Origin: an uncultured Pseudomonadota bacterium
GTDB lineage: Bacteria; Pseudomonadota; Gammaproteobacteria; Steroidobacterales; Steroidobacteraceae
NCBI GenBank assembly: GCA_903910215.1
Contig: CAIVYV010000058.1
Span: 1 to 5,063 of the forward strand
Length of the DNA: 5,063 nucleotides
Direction of reading: 5' to 3'
A program made the translations under genes and the position numbers. The notes below the pieces were generated by a model. The model was not told the origin of the DNA. It saw nothing but the letters and a program-made list of their open reading frames with translations, and did no database searches. Shown here piece by piece: positions 1-5,063 of this stretch. Numbering within the stretch: position 1 is the stretch's first letter; each line of letters starts with the position of its first letter.

Positions 1-998
1 CAAAGCCGCTGGCGCAAAACGTCTTTGCGCAACTCTCGGATGGGGGGCTGCACTCCGGCGAGATGTTGGCGGAGTCTCTCGGTGTCACGCGCAGCGCGGT
101 TTGGAAGGCGATCGAGCAGCTGCGCGAACTCGGGCTCGAGATCGAAGCTCATACGAACAAAGGCTATCGACTGACGCGGTCTGTCGAAGCACTCGATACG
201 GCGCTTATACGAACGCATTTGGCTGAGTCGGTGGGAGAGCGAACCGGCATCGAGGTCGCGTGGGAGATTGACTCCACCAATGCCTCGCTGCTCATGCGCA
301 GCGCACCGCCGCCGCATCACTACGATGCGCTGCTTGCCGAAAATCAAACGAGTGGGCGAGGTCGTCGTGGTCGCGCCTGGCAGGCTCGACTCGGTGCGAG
401 TCTGTGTTGGTCGATCGCCACGAGCTTCGATCCGCTGCCACGTGATCTGCCGGCGTTGACGCTGATTGTCGGGTTGCGAGTGCGTGATGCCTTGCTGCGC
501 TGTGGTGCGCAGAAAATCCAGCTCAAGTGGCCCAATGATTTGGTGATCACTACATCGAATGGCGAGCTCGCCAAACTCGGCGGCATTCTCGTGGAGTTGC
601 GCGCAGAGGCGGGCGGTGCCGCGCACATCGTGATCGGTGTTGGGCTCAACCTCGTGCTCGATGACGAGGATCGTACAGCCATTGCAGCCCTCGGCAACCT
701 CGCTGCGAGTCTCGCCGAAACGGGCGTCGAGATCGGCGCACGCAATCGACTCGTGGCCGCTCTGATCGAATCCTGCGTGACGGGTCTTGAGCAGTTTCGC
801 GCCGAAGGCTTCGCGCCTTTCAAGACGCAGTGGAACGCCGCGGATGTGTTGCGTAATCAGCCGATCACGGTGAGCGATGTGAACGGTCAGCGTCGCGGGC
901 TCGCGCGCGGCATCGATGCGCAAGGAGCACTCGTTCTCGAGCGTGACGATGGTTCACGCGAGACCGTCATCGCGGGTGACGTGTCGGTGCGCCGATGA
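1..998 (+). CDS. birA: BirA: biotin-[acetyl-CoA-carboxylase] ligase / biotin operon repressor (5' end outside window)
   Basis: BirA makes biotinyl-5'-AMP from biotin and ATP and transfers biotin to the lysine of the acetyl-CoA carboxylase carrier protein; two-domain forms also repress biotin genes. The frame is open from base 3, giving 331 visible residues, close to the usual length, so only a few N-terminal codons are missing. The first in-window ATG (63) is not the start: the residues before it (FAQLSDGGLHSGE) already form the winged-helix domain, which continues through SLGVTRSAVWKAIEQL and the wing ending in NKGYRL. The catalytic domain shows the biotin-adenylate loop GRGRRGRAW (354-380), KWPNDL (525-542), GGILVE (579-596) and GVGLNL (636-653). 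The SH3-like C-terminal domain ends with VIAGDVSVRR. Its TGA overlaps the coaX ATG. The presence of the DNA-binding domain suggests it can act as a repressor; its operator is not in the window. Identity is very sure. Confidence 0.96.
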   Translation, partial: KPLAQNVFAQLSDGGLHSGEMLAESLGVTRSAVWKAIEQLRELGLEIEAHTNKGYRLTRSVEALDTALIRTHLAESVGERTGIEVAWEIDSTNASLLMRSAPPPHHYDALLAENQTSGRGRRGRAWQARLGASLCWSIATSFDPLPRDLPALTLIVGLRVRDALLRCGAQKIQLKWPNDLVITTSNGELAKLGGILVELRAEAGGAAHIVIGVGLNLVLDDEDRTAIAALGNLAASLAETGVEIGARNRLVAALIESCVTGLEQFRAEGFAPFKTQWNAADVLRNQPITVSDVNGQRRGLARGIDAQGALVLERDDGSRETVIAGDVSVRR

Positions 999-1729
999 TC
1001 GTCCTCGCTGACCTCGGTAACTCGCGGCTCAAATGGGCGGTACTGCAGCGCAACGGCGAGCTCGGCGTGATGCGTGCGGCGACACATGATGGTGTGCGAA
1101 TCCCGGCGTTGCGCGCGGGCGTGCCGGTTCTCGCCGTCAGTGTCGCCCAAGAATCCGTCCGTTCCCGTTTCGAGTCGATGGTGCGCAAGGCAACGGGCTT
1201 TGCGCCGCACTTTGTGCAGAGCGAGGCGCAGTACGGCGCGCTCATCAACGGCTATCGCGACGCATGGCGTTTGGGCGCCGATCGATGGGTCGCGATGATC
1301 GGCGCGCGGGGCTTGTTTCCAAAGGCATCGTCGCTGCTGGTGGTGGATATCGGTACGGCGACGACCGTTGATCTCGTCACCCGTGACGGGCGCCATCACG
1401 GCGGGCTCATCCTGCCCGGCCCCTCGATGATGGTGGAGTCGTTACTCGGGAAGACAGGCGGCATCGCGCAGCGCGCGAAAGGGCCCAAGCTCACCGCGCG
1501 AGCCAGTTTCTTTGCTCGTGATACTCGATCAGCCGTGCAGCAAGGCGCAGCGCAGAGTGTGCTCGCGACGATCGAGTATGCAAGGCGCGAGGCGCGAGTG
1601 ATGATCGGATCAAATCCGAAAGTGATCCTGACGGGCGGTGGCGCGAGCGAGGTCGCGGCACACATCAAATTTGCGCATAGCCGAGTCGATGATCTCGTCC
1701 TTAGAGGGCTTGCGCAGTACGCCAAATAA
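995..1729 (+). CDS. coaX: CoaX: type III pantothenate kinase
   Basis: CoaX phosphorylates pantothenate with ATP, the committed step of coenzyme A synthesis in the cytoplasm. It belongs to the ASKHA superfamily. Its 244 residues match the usual family length. Visible motifs are the N-terminal phosphate loop DLGNSRLKW (D6, G8, N9, K13), GADRW (94-98) in the pantothenate region, DIGTATTVD (118-126) with the catalytic Asp118 and second phosphate loop, GGLILPG (136-142), and the late glycine-rich TGGG (213-216). The ATG at 995 shares ATGA with the birA stop. There is no good Shine-Dalgarno, so translation probably depends on re-initiation after birA. Type III kinases are described as resistant to CoA feedback and as needing a monovalent cation; this is family knowledge, not visible here. 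The TAA stop lies in the A-rich flank of the terminator shared with fusA. Confidence 0.96.
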   Translation: MIVLADLGNSRLKWAVLQRNGELGVMRAATHDGVRIPALRAGVPVLAVSVAQESVRSRFESMVRKATGFAPHFVQSEAQYGALINGYRDAWRLGADRWVAMIGARGLFPKASSLLVVDIGTATTVDLVTRDGRHHGGLILPGPSMMVESLLGKTGGIAQRAKGPKLTARASFFARDTRSAVQQGAAQSVLATIEYARREARVMIGSNPKVILTGGGASEVAAHIKFAHSRVDDLVLRGLAQYAK

Positions 1730-1760
1730 AAAAGGAGGCCGAAGCCTCCCTTTTTATTTT
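1726..1760. terminator. Bidirectional rho-independent terminator between convergent coaX and fusA
   Basis: The arms GGAGGC (1734-1739) and GCCTCC (1744-1749) form a perfect 6-bp GC-rich stem with a 4-nt loop. On the plus strand it is followed by TTTTTATTTT (1751-1760), which would end coaX transcripts. On the minus strand the loop is UUCG closed by a C-G pair, a very stable tetraloop, and the stem is followed by TTTTTTATTT (complement of 1724-1733), which would end fusA transcripts. The fusA-direction U-tract is the complement of the coaX stop codon region, so the two genes share one compact element. Confidence 0.93.
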
Positions 1761-1761
1761 G

Positions 1762-1780
1762 ATCGGCACGATATGCCGAT
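1762..1780. repeat. Inverted repeat in the fusA 3' region
   Basis: ATCGGCA (1762-1768) and TGCCGAT (1774-1780) are perfect 7-bp arms around a 5-nt spacer, 14 bp beyond the fusA stop codon and just before the main terminator on the fusA transcript. It has no T-tract of its own. It could be a second 3'-end stabilising hairpin or a protein-binding palindrome; the function is not known. Confidence 0.5.
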
Positions 1781-1794
1781 TCGTTTCGAGTCGA

Positions 1795-3939
1795 TTAGCT
1801 CTTCGGCTTATTGGTCTCTTCGACGACCTTCTCGGCCACGTTGCGCGGCACGAGATCGTAGTGCGAGAACTCCATCGTGTACGAGGCGCGACCACTCGAC
1901 ATGGCGCGCAATTGACCGATGTAACCGAACATTTCCGATAGCGGCACGGTGGCCACGACGGCGATGTTGGCGCCACGCTCGAGTTGATCCTGGATCGAAC
2001 CGCGACGACGGTTGATGTCGCCGATGACGTCACCGAGGTAGTCGCCCGGCGTCACCACTTCGACCTTCATGACAGGCTCGAGCAGCACGGGACCGGCCTT
2101 GCGGATGCCTTCTCGGAAGCAGGCCTTGGCGGCGATTTCGAACGTCAGCGCGTTCGAGTCGACGTCGTGGTAGCTACCATCGAACAGCGTGGCGCGGAAG
2201 TCGACCGTCGGGAACTTGGCGAGCACGCCTTCTTCCAACTGCATCTTGAGGCCCTTCTCGACCGAAGGCACATACTCGCGGGGAACCGAACCGCCGACCG
2301 TGGCGTCGACGAACTCGAAGCCCTTGCCGCGCTCGAGCGGCTCGAACTTGATCCACACGTCGGCGAACTGACCCGAACCACCCGTCTGCTTCTTGTGCAC
2401 GTAGTGTTCTTCGATGGTCTTCGTGAAGGCTTCGCGATAAGCCACCTGCGGCTCACCCATGATGCCTTCGACGTTGAACTCGGTGCGCATACGATCGAGC
2501 GTCACGTCGAGGTGTAACTCGCCCATGCCGCGCAAAATCGTCTGGCCGGTTTCGCGATCGGTTTCGAGGCGCAGCGAAGGATCGGCGCGAACCATCTTGC
2601 TGAGGGCTGCGCTGAACTTCTCGAGTTCCGCCTTGCTCTTCGGCTGCACCGAGACGCTGATGACGGGCTCGGGGAAGCGCATGCGCTCGAGCACGACCGG
2701 GTGGTCGGTGTCACACAGCGTGTCACCGGTGTCGGTTTCGGCGAGCGAGACCAGCGCGATGATGTCACCGGCGCGAGCCTCTTCAATCGCGTTGGCTTCT
2801 TTGGCGAACATCTCGACCATGCGGCCGATCTTTTCGCGCTTGCCGCGGGTCGTGTTCGTGACCGACATGCCCTTGGTGAGCACGCCCGAGTAGACGCGCA
2901 CGAAGGTGAGGGCGCCGTACGCGTCGTTGATCACCTTGAAGGCGAGAGCCGAGAACGGCTCGTCGTCGGAGCAAATGCGCTCGCCGACCGGGTTACCGTC
3001 GGCGTCGACGGTGTTAATGGCGGCGACGTCAGTCGGAGCCGGGAGGTAATCGACGACGGCGTCGAGCACCTGCGTGACGCCCTTGTTCTTGTAGGACGAA
3101 CCGCAGAGCACCGGATTGAATGCGCTGCCGAGGGTGCCTTTACGCAGACACGCACGGATCGTCTCGACCGAAGGTTCTTTCTCTTCGATGAGATAGGCTT
3201 CCATCGCCGCGTCGTCCATCTCGAGGCAGGTGTCGACGAGCTCTTTGCGGAACTCGGCGATGCGCGCGAGGATCGCGCGATCGCTCGGCACCGTGATGCC
3301 AAGCTTGTCGGCGATATCGTCGGTGATGTCGAGCTCATCGGGAACGGCGTCACGGTCGTCGGAGTTCCATACGAGCGCCTTCATCGTGACGAGATCGATC
3401 ATGCCCTTGAAGTTGTCTTCAGAGCCGATCGGCAGCTGCACCGGCAGCGGGCGAGCGCCCAAGCGCTTCTTGATCATGTCGACGCAACGCAGGAAGCCCG
3501 CGCCGCTACGATCCATCTTGTTGACGTAGCAAATACGCGGCACGCCGTAGTTGTCGGCCAGACGCCAGTTCGTCTCCGACTGCGGCTCCACACCGGCCAC
3601 GCCGTCGAACACGACCACGGCGCCGTCGAGCACGCGCAGCGAGCGGTTCACTTCGATGGTGAAGTCGACGTGCCCCGGGGTGTCGATGACGTTGATCTTC
3701 TTTTTACGCCAGAAGGTCGACACCGCAGCGGACTGAATCGTGATACCACGCTTCTGCTCTTGCTCGAGGTAGTCGGTCGTCGTCGAGGACTTCAGGTCCT
3801 TCGTGTCATGCACGTCGACGATCGTGTGCTTGCGACCGGTGTAGTAGAGAATGCGTTCAGTGGTCGTGGTCTTGCCGGCGTCGACGTGGGCAATGATGCC
3901 GATGTTGCGAATGTCGGCCAGCGGAGTAGTACGGGGCAT
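1795..3939 (-). CDS. fusA: Elongation factor G (translation GTPase), stand-alone copy with altered switch I
   Basis: EF-G drives mRNA-tRNA translocation on the ribosome with GTP and, with ribosome recycling factor, splits post-termination ribosomes. The 714 residues cover all five domains. The G domain has P-loop AHVDAGKT (17-24), RGITI (64-68), DTPGH (86-90) and NKMD (140-143). Domain IV has the GGSGQF loop and GSYHDVDS with His591 at the place of E. coli His583. Domain V ends in RASYTMEFSHYD. The start matches the family's M-A/P-R-T-T-P opening; the Shine-Dalgarno is weak (GGAA, 7 nt before ATG). Two points are odd. It is not next to rpsL, rpsG or tuf. Its switch I reads HDTKDLKSSTTTDYLEQEQ where E. 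coli has HDGAATMDWMEQEQ, about five residues longer. It may therefore be a second EF-G paralogue or a transferred copy, but all key catalytic motifs are intact. Confidence 0.97.
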   Translation of the reverse strand: MPRTTPLADIRNIGIIAHVDAGKTTTTERILYYTGRKHTIVDVHDTKDLKSSTTTDYLEQEQKRGITIQSAAVSTFWRKKKINVIDTPGHVDFTIEVNRSLRVLDGAVVVFDGVAGVEPQSETNWRLADNYGVPRICYVNKMDRSGAGFLRCVDMIKKRLGARPLPVQLPIGSEDNFKGMIDLVTMKALVWNSDDRDAVPDELDITDDIADKLGITVPSDRAILARIAEFRKELVDTCLEMDDAAMEAYLIEEKEPSVETIRACLRKGTLGSAFNPVLCGSSYKNKGVTQVLDAVVDYLPAPTDVAAINTVDADGNPVGERICSDDEPFSALAFKVINDAYGALTFVRVYSGVLTKGMSVTNTTRGKREKIGRMVEMFAKEANAIEEARAGDIIALVSLAETDTGDTLCDTDHPVVLERMRFPEPVISVSVQPKSKAELEKFSAALSKMVRADPSLRLETDRETGQTILRGMGELHLDVTLDRMRTEFNVEGIMGEPQVAYREAFTKTIEEHYVHKKQTGGSGQFADVWIKFEPLERGKGFEFVDATVGGSVPREYVPSVEKGLKMQLEEGVLAKFPTVDFRATLFDGSYHDVDSNALTFEIAAKACFREGIRKAGPVLLEPVMKVEVVTPGDYLGDVIGDINRRRGSIQDQLERGANIAVVATVPLSEMFGYIGQLRAMSSGRASYTMEFSHYDLVPRNVAEKVVEETNKPKS

Positions 3940-3979
3940 GGCGGTGTTCCGTCAGAGGTTGTTGAAACGATGAGCAAAA

Positions 3980-4003
3980 CGCATCCCTGCAAGCAGGGGC
4001 GCG
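3980..4003 (-). other. Hairpin in the predicted fusA 5' leader
   Basis: CCCTGC (3985-3990) and GCAGGG (3993-3998) are perfect arms, giving on RNA a 5-bp stem with a 4-nt loop. Three further outer pairs (CGC/GCG) are possible beyond a mismatch and a G-U pair. It lies about 45 nt before the fusA start codon and downstream of the predicted promoter, so it would be transcribed. It could influence leader stability or translation, or be a DNA operator. No known leader or riboswitch class was recognised. Confidence 0.35.
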
Positions 4004-4015
4004 AGCAAACTCCGC

Positions 4016-4046
4016 ATTATATAGGAATGCCGCCCGAATCCCGTAA
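4016..4046 (-). promoter_or_regulatory. Predicted fusA promoter
   Basis: On the minus strand a perfect sigma-70 -10 hexamer TATAAT covers 4016-4021, which puts the start of transcription near 4009 and gives a leader of about 70 nt. The best -35 candidate is TTACGG (4041-4046) at a long 19-nt spacing, so this half is weak. No extended -10 TG is present. A strong -10 with a poor -35 would fit a promoter helped by an activator. Confidence 0.6.
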
Positions 4047-4050
4047 GTCT

Positions 4051-4064
4051 TTGATTTGAATCAG
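4051..4064. promoter_or_regulatory. FNR/CRP-family-like palindrome between divergent promoters
   Basis: TTGATTTGAATCAG matches the FNR/ANR consensus TTGAT-N4-ATCAA at nine of ten defined positions; only the last base differs (G for A). Its centre is about 48 bp upstream of the predicted fusA start and about 58 bp upstream of the predicted tRNA start. Neither is the classical -41.5 spacing, and the tRNA distance is nearest to an upstream (class I-like) site. This is a motif match only. Confidence 0.3.
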
Positions 4065-4078
4065 GCGTTTAGGAGGCT

Positions 4079-4109
4079 TTGGGCGCGAAAAGGCGGCTTC
4101 GGGTAGAAT
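4079..4109 (+). promoter_or_regulatory. Predicted tRNA-Thr promoter with GC-rich discriminator
   Basis: A -10 hexamer TAGAAT (one mismatch to consensus) lies at 4104-4109, with a possible -35 TTGGGC at 4079-4084 (19-nt spacing, weak). The bases between the -10 and the likely start near 4116 are CGCGACC, a GC-rich discriminator typical of stringently controlled stable-RNA promoters. The 5' pre-tRNA leader would be only a few nucleotides. Confidence 0.5.
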
Positions 4110-4121
4110 CGCGACCGCGGC

Positions 4122-4196
4122 GCCGGGTTAGCACAGTGGTAGTGCAGCGGTTTTGTAAACCGAAGGTCGGGGGTTCAAATCCCTCACCCGGCACCA
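4122..4196 (+). tRNA. tRNA-Thr(UGU)
   Basis: The 75-nt gene folds fully by hand. The acceptor GCCGGGT (4122-4128) pairs with ACCCGGC (4186-4192), then A73 and an encoded CCA (4194-4196). The D arm is GCAC/GTGC with the short loop AGTGGTA. The anticodon loop TTTGTAA (4152-4158) carries anticodon TGT, which reads ACA and other ACN threonine codons by wobble. The variable loop is AGGTC, and the T arm GGGGG/CCCTC has loop TTCAAAT. G15 can pair with C48 (Levitt pair). The outermost anticodon-stem pair is a G-A mismatch. A six-T run (4198-4203) follows immediately and may help end transcription. In E. coli the equivalent gene, thrU, also lies just after birA and the pantothenate kinase gene. Confidence 0.97.
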
Positions 4197-4208
4197 ATTT
4201 TTTGGCGA

Positions 4209-4226
4209 TCACGCGACGGCGCGTGA
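4209..4226. repeat. Perfect palindrome between tRNA-Thr and the VOC gene 3' end
   Basis: TCACGCG (4209-4215) and CGCGTGA (4220-4226) are perfect 7-bp arms with a 4-nt spacer, placed between two convergent genes whose ends are only 44 bp apart. There is no T-tract directly after it on either strand, so it is not a standard rho-independent terminator. It may protect 3' ends or slow polymerase. It is the only structured element that could keep VOC transcription from running antisense into the tRNA. Confidence 0.45.
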
Positions 4227-4240
4227 CGGAAGCTGCACTA

Positions 4241-4633
4241 TTATTTGATGCGATGCAGCGCGCAGAGCTTGTTGCCGTCAGGGTCTCGTACATAAGCGAG
4301 GTAGATAGAACCAATGCTGCCGGTGCGCACGCCCGGCGGATCCTCGATCGACGTTCCCCCGTTGGCGACCGCCACATCGTGAAACTGCTTTGCCTGTTCC
4401 GGTGAGTCGCACTTGAAGCCGATGGTGCTGCCGTTGGCGGCGGTGGCGGGCTCGCCATTGATCGGCTCGCTGACGCAGAACATGTTTCCGCCCGCTTGAT
4501 AGAAGAGCCGCATATGACCGGTCGGCGCCTGGTTACGCGTCGCGGGTTTGGCGCCGAAGACGGCGAGCACGGCATCGTAAAAACGTTGCGAGCGATCAAT
4601 GTCGTTCGATCCGATCATGATGTGGCTGAACAT
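4241..4633 (-). CDS. VOC family (glyoxalase/bleomycin-resistance fold) protein
   Basis: This small cytoplasmic protein of 130 residues is a member of the vicinal oxygen chelate superfamily. Members are metal-dependent lyases, isomerases, dioxygenases or drug-binding proteins; the substrate here cannot be read. A first beta-alpha-beta-beta-beta module starts at FSHIMIGSNDIDRSQRFYDAVL (His4 at the usual first metal position), and a second ends in YLAYVRDPDGNKLCALHR. At the place where glyoxalase I has its metal-binding Glu (DPDGxxxE) there is Cys124, so classical lactoylglutathione lyase activity is doubtful. The start at 4633 is chosen because AAGGAG (4641-4646) sits 7 nt before it and because family homology begins there; a longer reading to 4696 would add a non-conserved stretch running through a hairpin. 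It lies 73 bp downstream of the receptor gene on the same strand and may be co-transcribed with it. Confidence 0.9.
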   Translation of the reverse strand: MFSHIMIGSNDIDRSQRFYDAVLAVFGAKPATRNQAPTGHMRLFYQAGGNMFCVSEPINGEPATAANGSTIGFKCDSPEQAKQFHDVAVANGGTSIEDPPGVRTGSIGSIYLAYVRDPDGNKLCALHRIK

Positions 4634-4640
4634 GAGGTCG

Positions 4641-4646
4641 CTCCTT
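4641..4646 (-). promoter_or_regulatory. Ribosome binding site of the VOC gene
   Basis: AAGGAG on the minus strand lies 7 nt upstream of the ATG at 4633. This near-consensus site decides in favour of the 130-residue start over the upstream in-frame ATG at 4696, which lies inside a hairpin arm. Confidence 0.85.
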
Positions 4647-4653
4647 ATGTAGC

Positions 4654-4697
4654 GATGGCGGGGATGTCGGGCTTGATGACCCGACACCACCGCCATC
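4654..4697 (-). other. Long hairpin between TonB-dependent receptor and VOC gene
   Basis: The outer arms GATGGCGG (4654-4661) and CCGCCATC (4690-4697) pair perfectly over 8 bp, and the inner arms TGTCGGG (4665-4671) and CCCGACA (4680-4686) over 7 bp. They are separated by a small internal loop containing one G-C pair, with an 8-nt apical loop. On the receptor transcript it begins about 9 nt after the stop codon and ends 7 nt before the VOC Shine-Dalgarno. No U-tract follows on the minus strand; on the plus strand only TTT follows. It may be an imperfect terminator, an attenuator or a processing/stability element. Confidence 0.6.
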
Positions 4698-4706
4698 TTT
4701 GCTGAC

Positions 4707-5063
4707 TTACTTACCGAAGCTCAACCGAAGGTCGAGGTAGTAGTGACGGCCGTAGTCCGAGTGTACGTCGGACGCATAGCCAAAGTAATCGTCCGCCAGC
4801 GGCGCGCGCTCGTTCGTGAAGTTATTCACGCCGAATCGCACACGACTTTTCACGCCAGAGAGATCGAAGCGATAGTCGACCGTCGCGTTGCCCGTGGTCA
4901 TCGCCGGCAGAACCCAGCGCGTGCCATCGGCCAAGGTGACGCTACTGTCGTAGACGCTGCCGATGCGGAAGCCCGACACCGACGCGCTCCAATCGCCCTT
5001 GCGCCAGCTGAGCGTCAGGTTGTGGCGATTGCGCGGGTTGCCATCCATACCGATGAGGTTGGC
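4707..5063 (-). CDS. TonB-dependent outer-membrane receptor, C-terminal fragment (5' end outside window)
   Basis: TonB-dependent receptors are 22-strand outer-membrane beta-barrels that import iron complexes, cobalamin, sugars or other large nutrients using energy passed on by TonB-ExbBD. Only the last 118 residues are in the window, and the frame stays open to the right edge; the internal Met at 5046-5048 is not the start. The visible part shows alternating barrel strands typical of the family end: RHNLTLSWRKGDWSASVSGF, then ATVDYRFDL, then the conserved RVRFGVNNFTNERAP (the GVxNLFD/NE-P signature), and GRHYYLDLRLSF as the last strand. The protein ends F-G-K, so the terminal aromatic residue of the BAM signal is third from last rather than last. 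The plug domain, TonB box and signal peptide lie outside, so the substrate cannot be inferred. Confidence 0.87.
   Translation of the reverse strand, partial: ANLIGMDGNPRNRHNLTLSWRKGDWSASVSGFRIGSVYDSSVTLADGTRWVLPAMTTGNATVDYRFDLSGVKSRVRFGVNNFTNERAPLADDYFGYASDVHSDYGRHYYLDLRLSFGK

Noticed and set aside
63..65. ATG at 63 as the birA start
   Set aside because: The reading frame is open upstream and the residues before it belong to the conserved winged-helix domain (the SGE just before this Met aligns with E. coli HSGEQ).
344..823. Minus-strand frames inside birA (344-823) and birA/coaX (887-1399, 967-1248, 1396-1725)
   Set aside because: Ser/Arg/Ala-rich shadow frames opposite well-supported genes, with no domain signal.
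2701..4059. Open frame of 452 codons on the plus strand, antisense to fusA
   Set aside because: It lies opposite the EF-G codons, has a skewed Val/Asp/Arg/His-rich composition, no recognisable domain, and runs through the fusA promoter. It is the usual antisense shadow of a GC-rich, codon-biased gene. The same applies to the plus-strand frame at 1984-2517.
4232..4259. GCTGCA/TGCAGC arms around the VOC stop codon
   Set aside because: Six-bp arms with a 16-nt loop and no T-tract; too weak to call a terminator.
4069..4599. Minus-strand frame of 176 codons and plus-strand frame 4079-4405 crossing the tRNA
   Set aside because: Both translate the tRNA-Thr gene into the well-known false peptides (GFEPPTFGLQN on one strand, VGGSNPSPGT on the other). 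The plus-strand one has AGGAGG at 4071-4076, but only 2 nt before a TTG, too close to be a real start.
4634..4696. Longer VOC protein starting at 4696
   Set aside because: The extra 21 residues are not family-like, the region is a hairpin, and the ATG at 4633 has a near-perfect Shine-Dalgarno.
1..5063. Mobile element, phage, CRISPR or defence system
   Set aside because: No transposase, integrase, terminal repeats, spacer array or defence-type domains in any frame. The gene next to the tRNA is an ordinary VOC gene and no repeated tRNA 3' end is visible within the window.

Overview
The window looks like a chromosomal segment of a GC-rich Gammaproteobacterium. Evidence for this is a two-domain BirA followed by a type III pantothenate kinase, a tRNA-Thr(UGU) with encoded CCA, and a TonB-dependent outer-membrane receptor. 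A finer placement (for example near Nevskiales, Steroidobacterales or Xanthomonadales) is only a guess. All of it reads as core or housekeeping DNA. I see no transposase, phage gene, CRISPR array or defence cassette, and I found no undescribed multi-gene system.

Layout, left to right. (1) birA (+) enters from the left edge, lacking only a few N-terminal codons, and overlaps coaX (+) by the ATGA tetranucleotide. The pair forms a translationally coupled cofactor module: biotin ligase/repressor and the first enzyme of CoA synthesis. (2) A compact two-way terminator at 1726-1760 separates coaX from the convergent fusA (-). Read in the fusA direction, its loop is UUCG closed by a C-G pair. (3) fusA (-) encodes a complete 714-residue elongation factor G, standing alone rather than inside an rpsL-rpsG-fusA-tuf operon and carrying an unusual switch I segment. 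(4) The 182-bp gap between fusA and the tRNA holds two divergent promoters: a perfect TATAAT for fusA on the minus strand, a TAGAAT with a GC-rich discriminator for the tRNA on the plus strand, and an FNR/CRP-like palindrome between them. (5) tRNA-Thr(UGU) (+). (6) A VOC-fold (glyoxalase-like) protein (-), converging on the tRNA. (7) The C-terminal end of a TonB-dependent receptor (-), which runs off the right edge and is followed by a long hairpin just before the VOC gene.

The most informative feature is the order birA - pantothenate kinase - (fusA) - tRNA-Thr(UGU). In E. coli the order is birA-coaA-thrU-tyrU-glyT-thrT-tufB-secE. The window therefore looks like a rearranged version of that locus: the kinase is type III instead of type I, a solitary EF-G gene lies between kinase and tRNA, and the remaining tRNAs and tufB are absent. 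Gene calls are firm for birA, coaX, fusA, the tRNA and the VOC protein, and good for the receptor. The regulatory calls are motif readings only.
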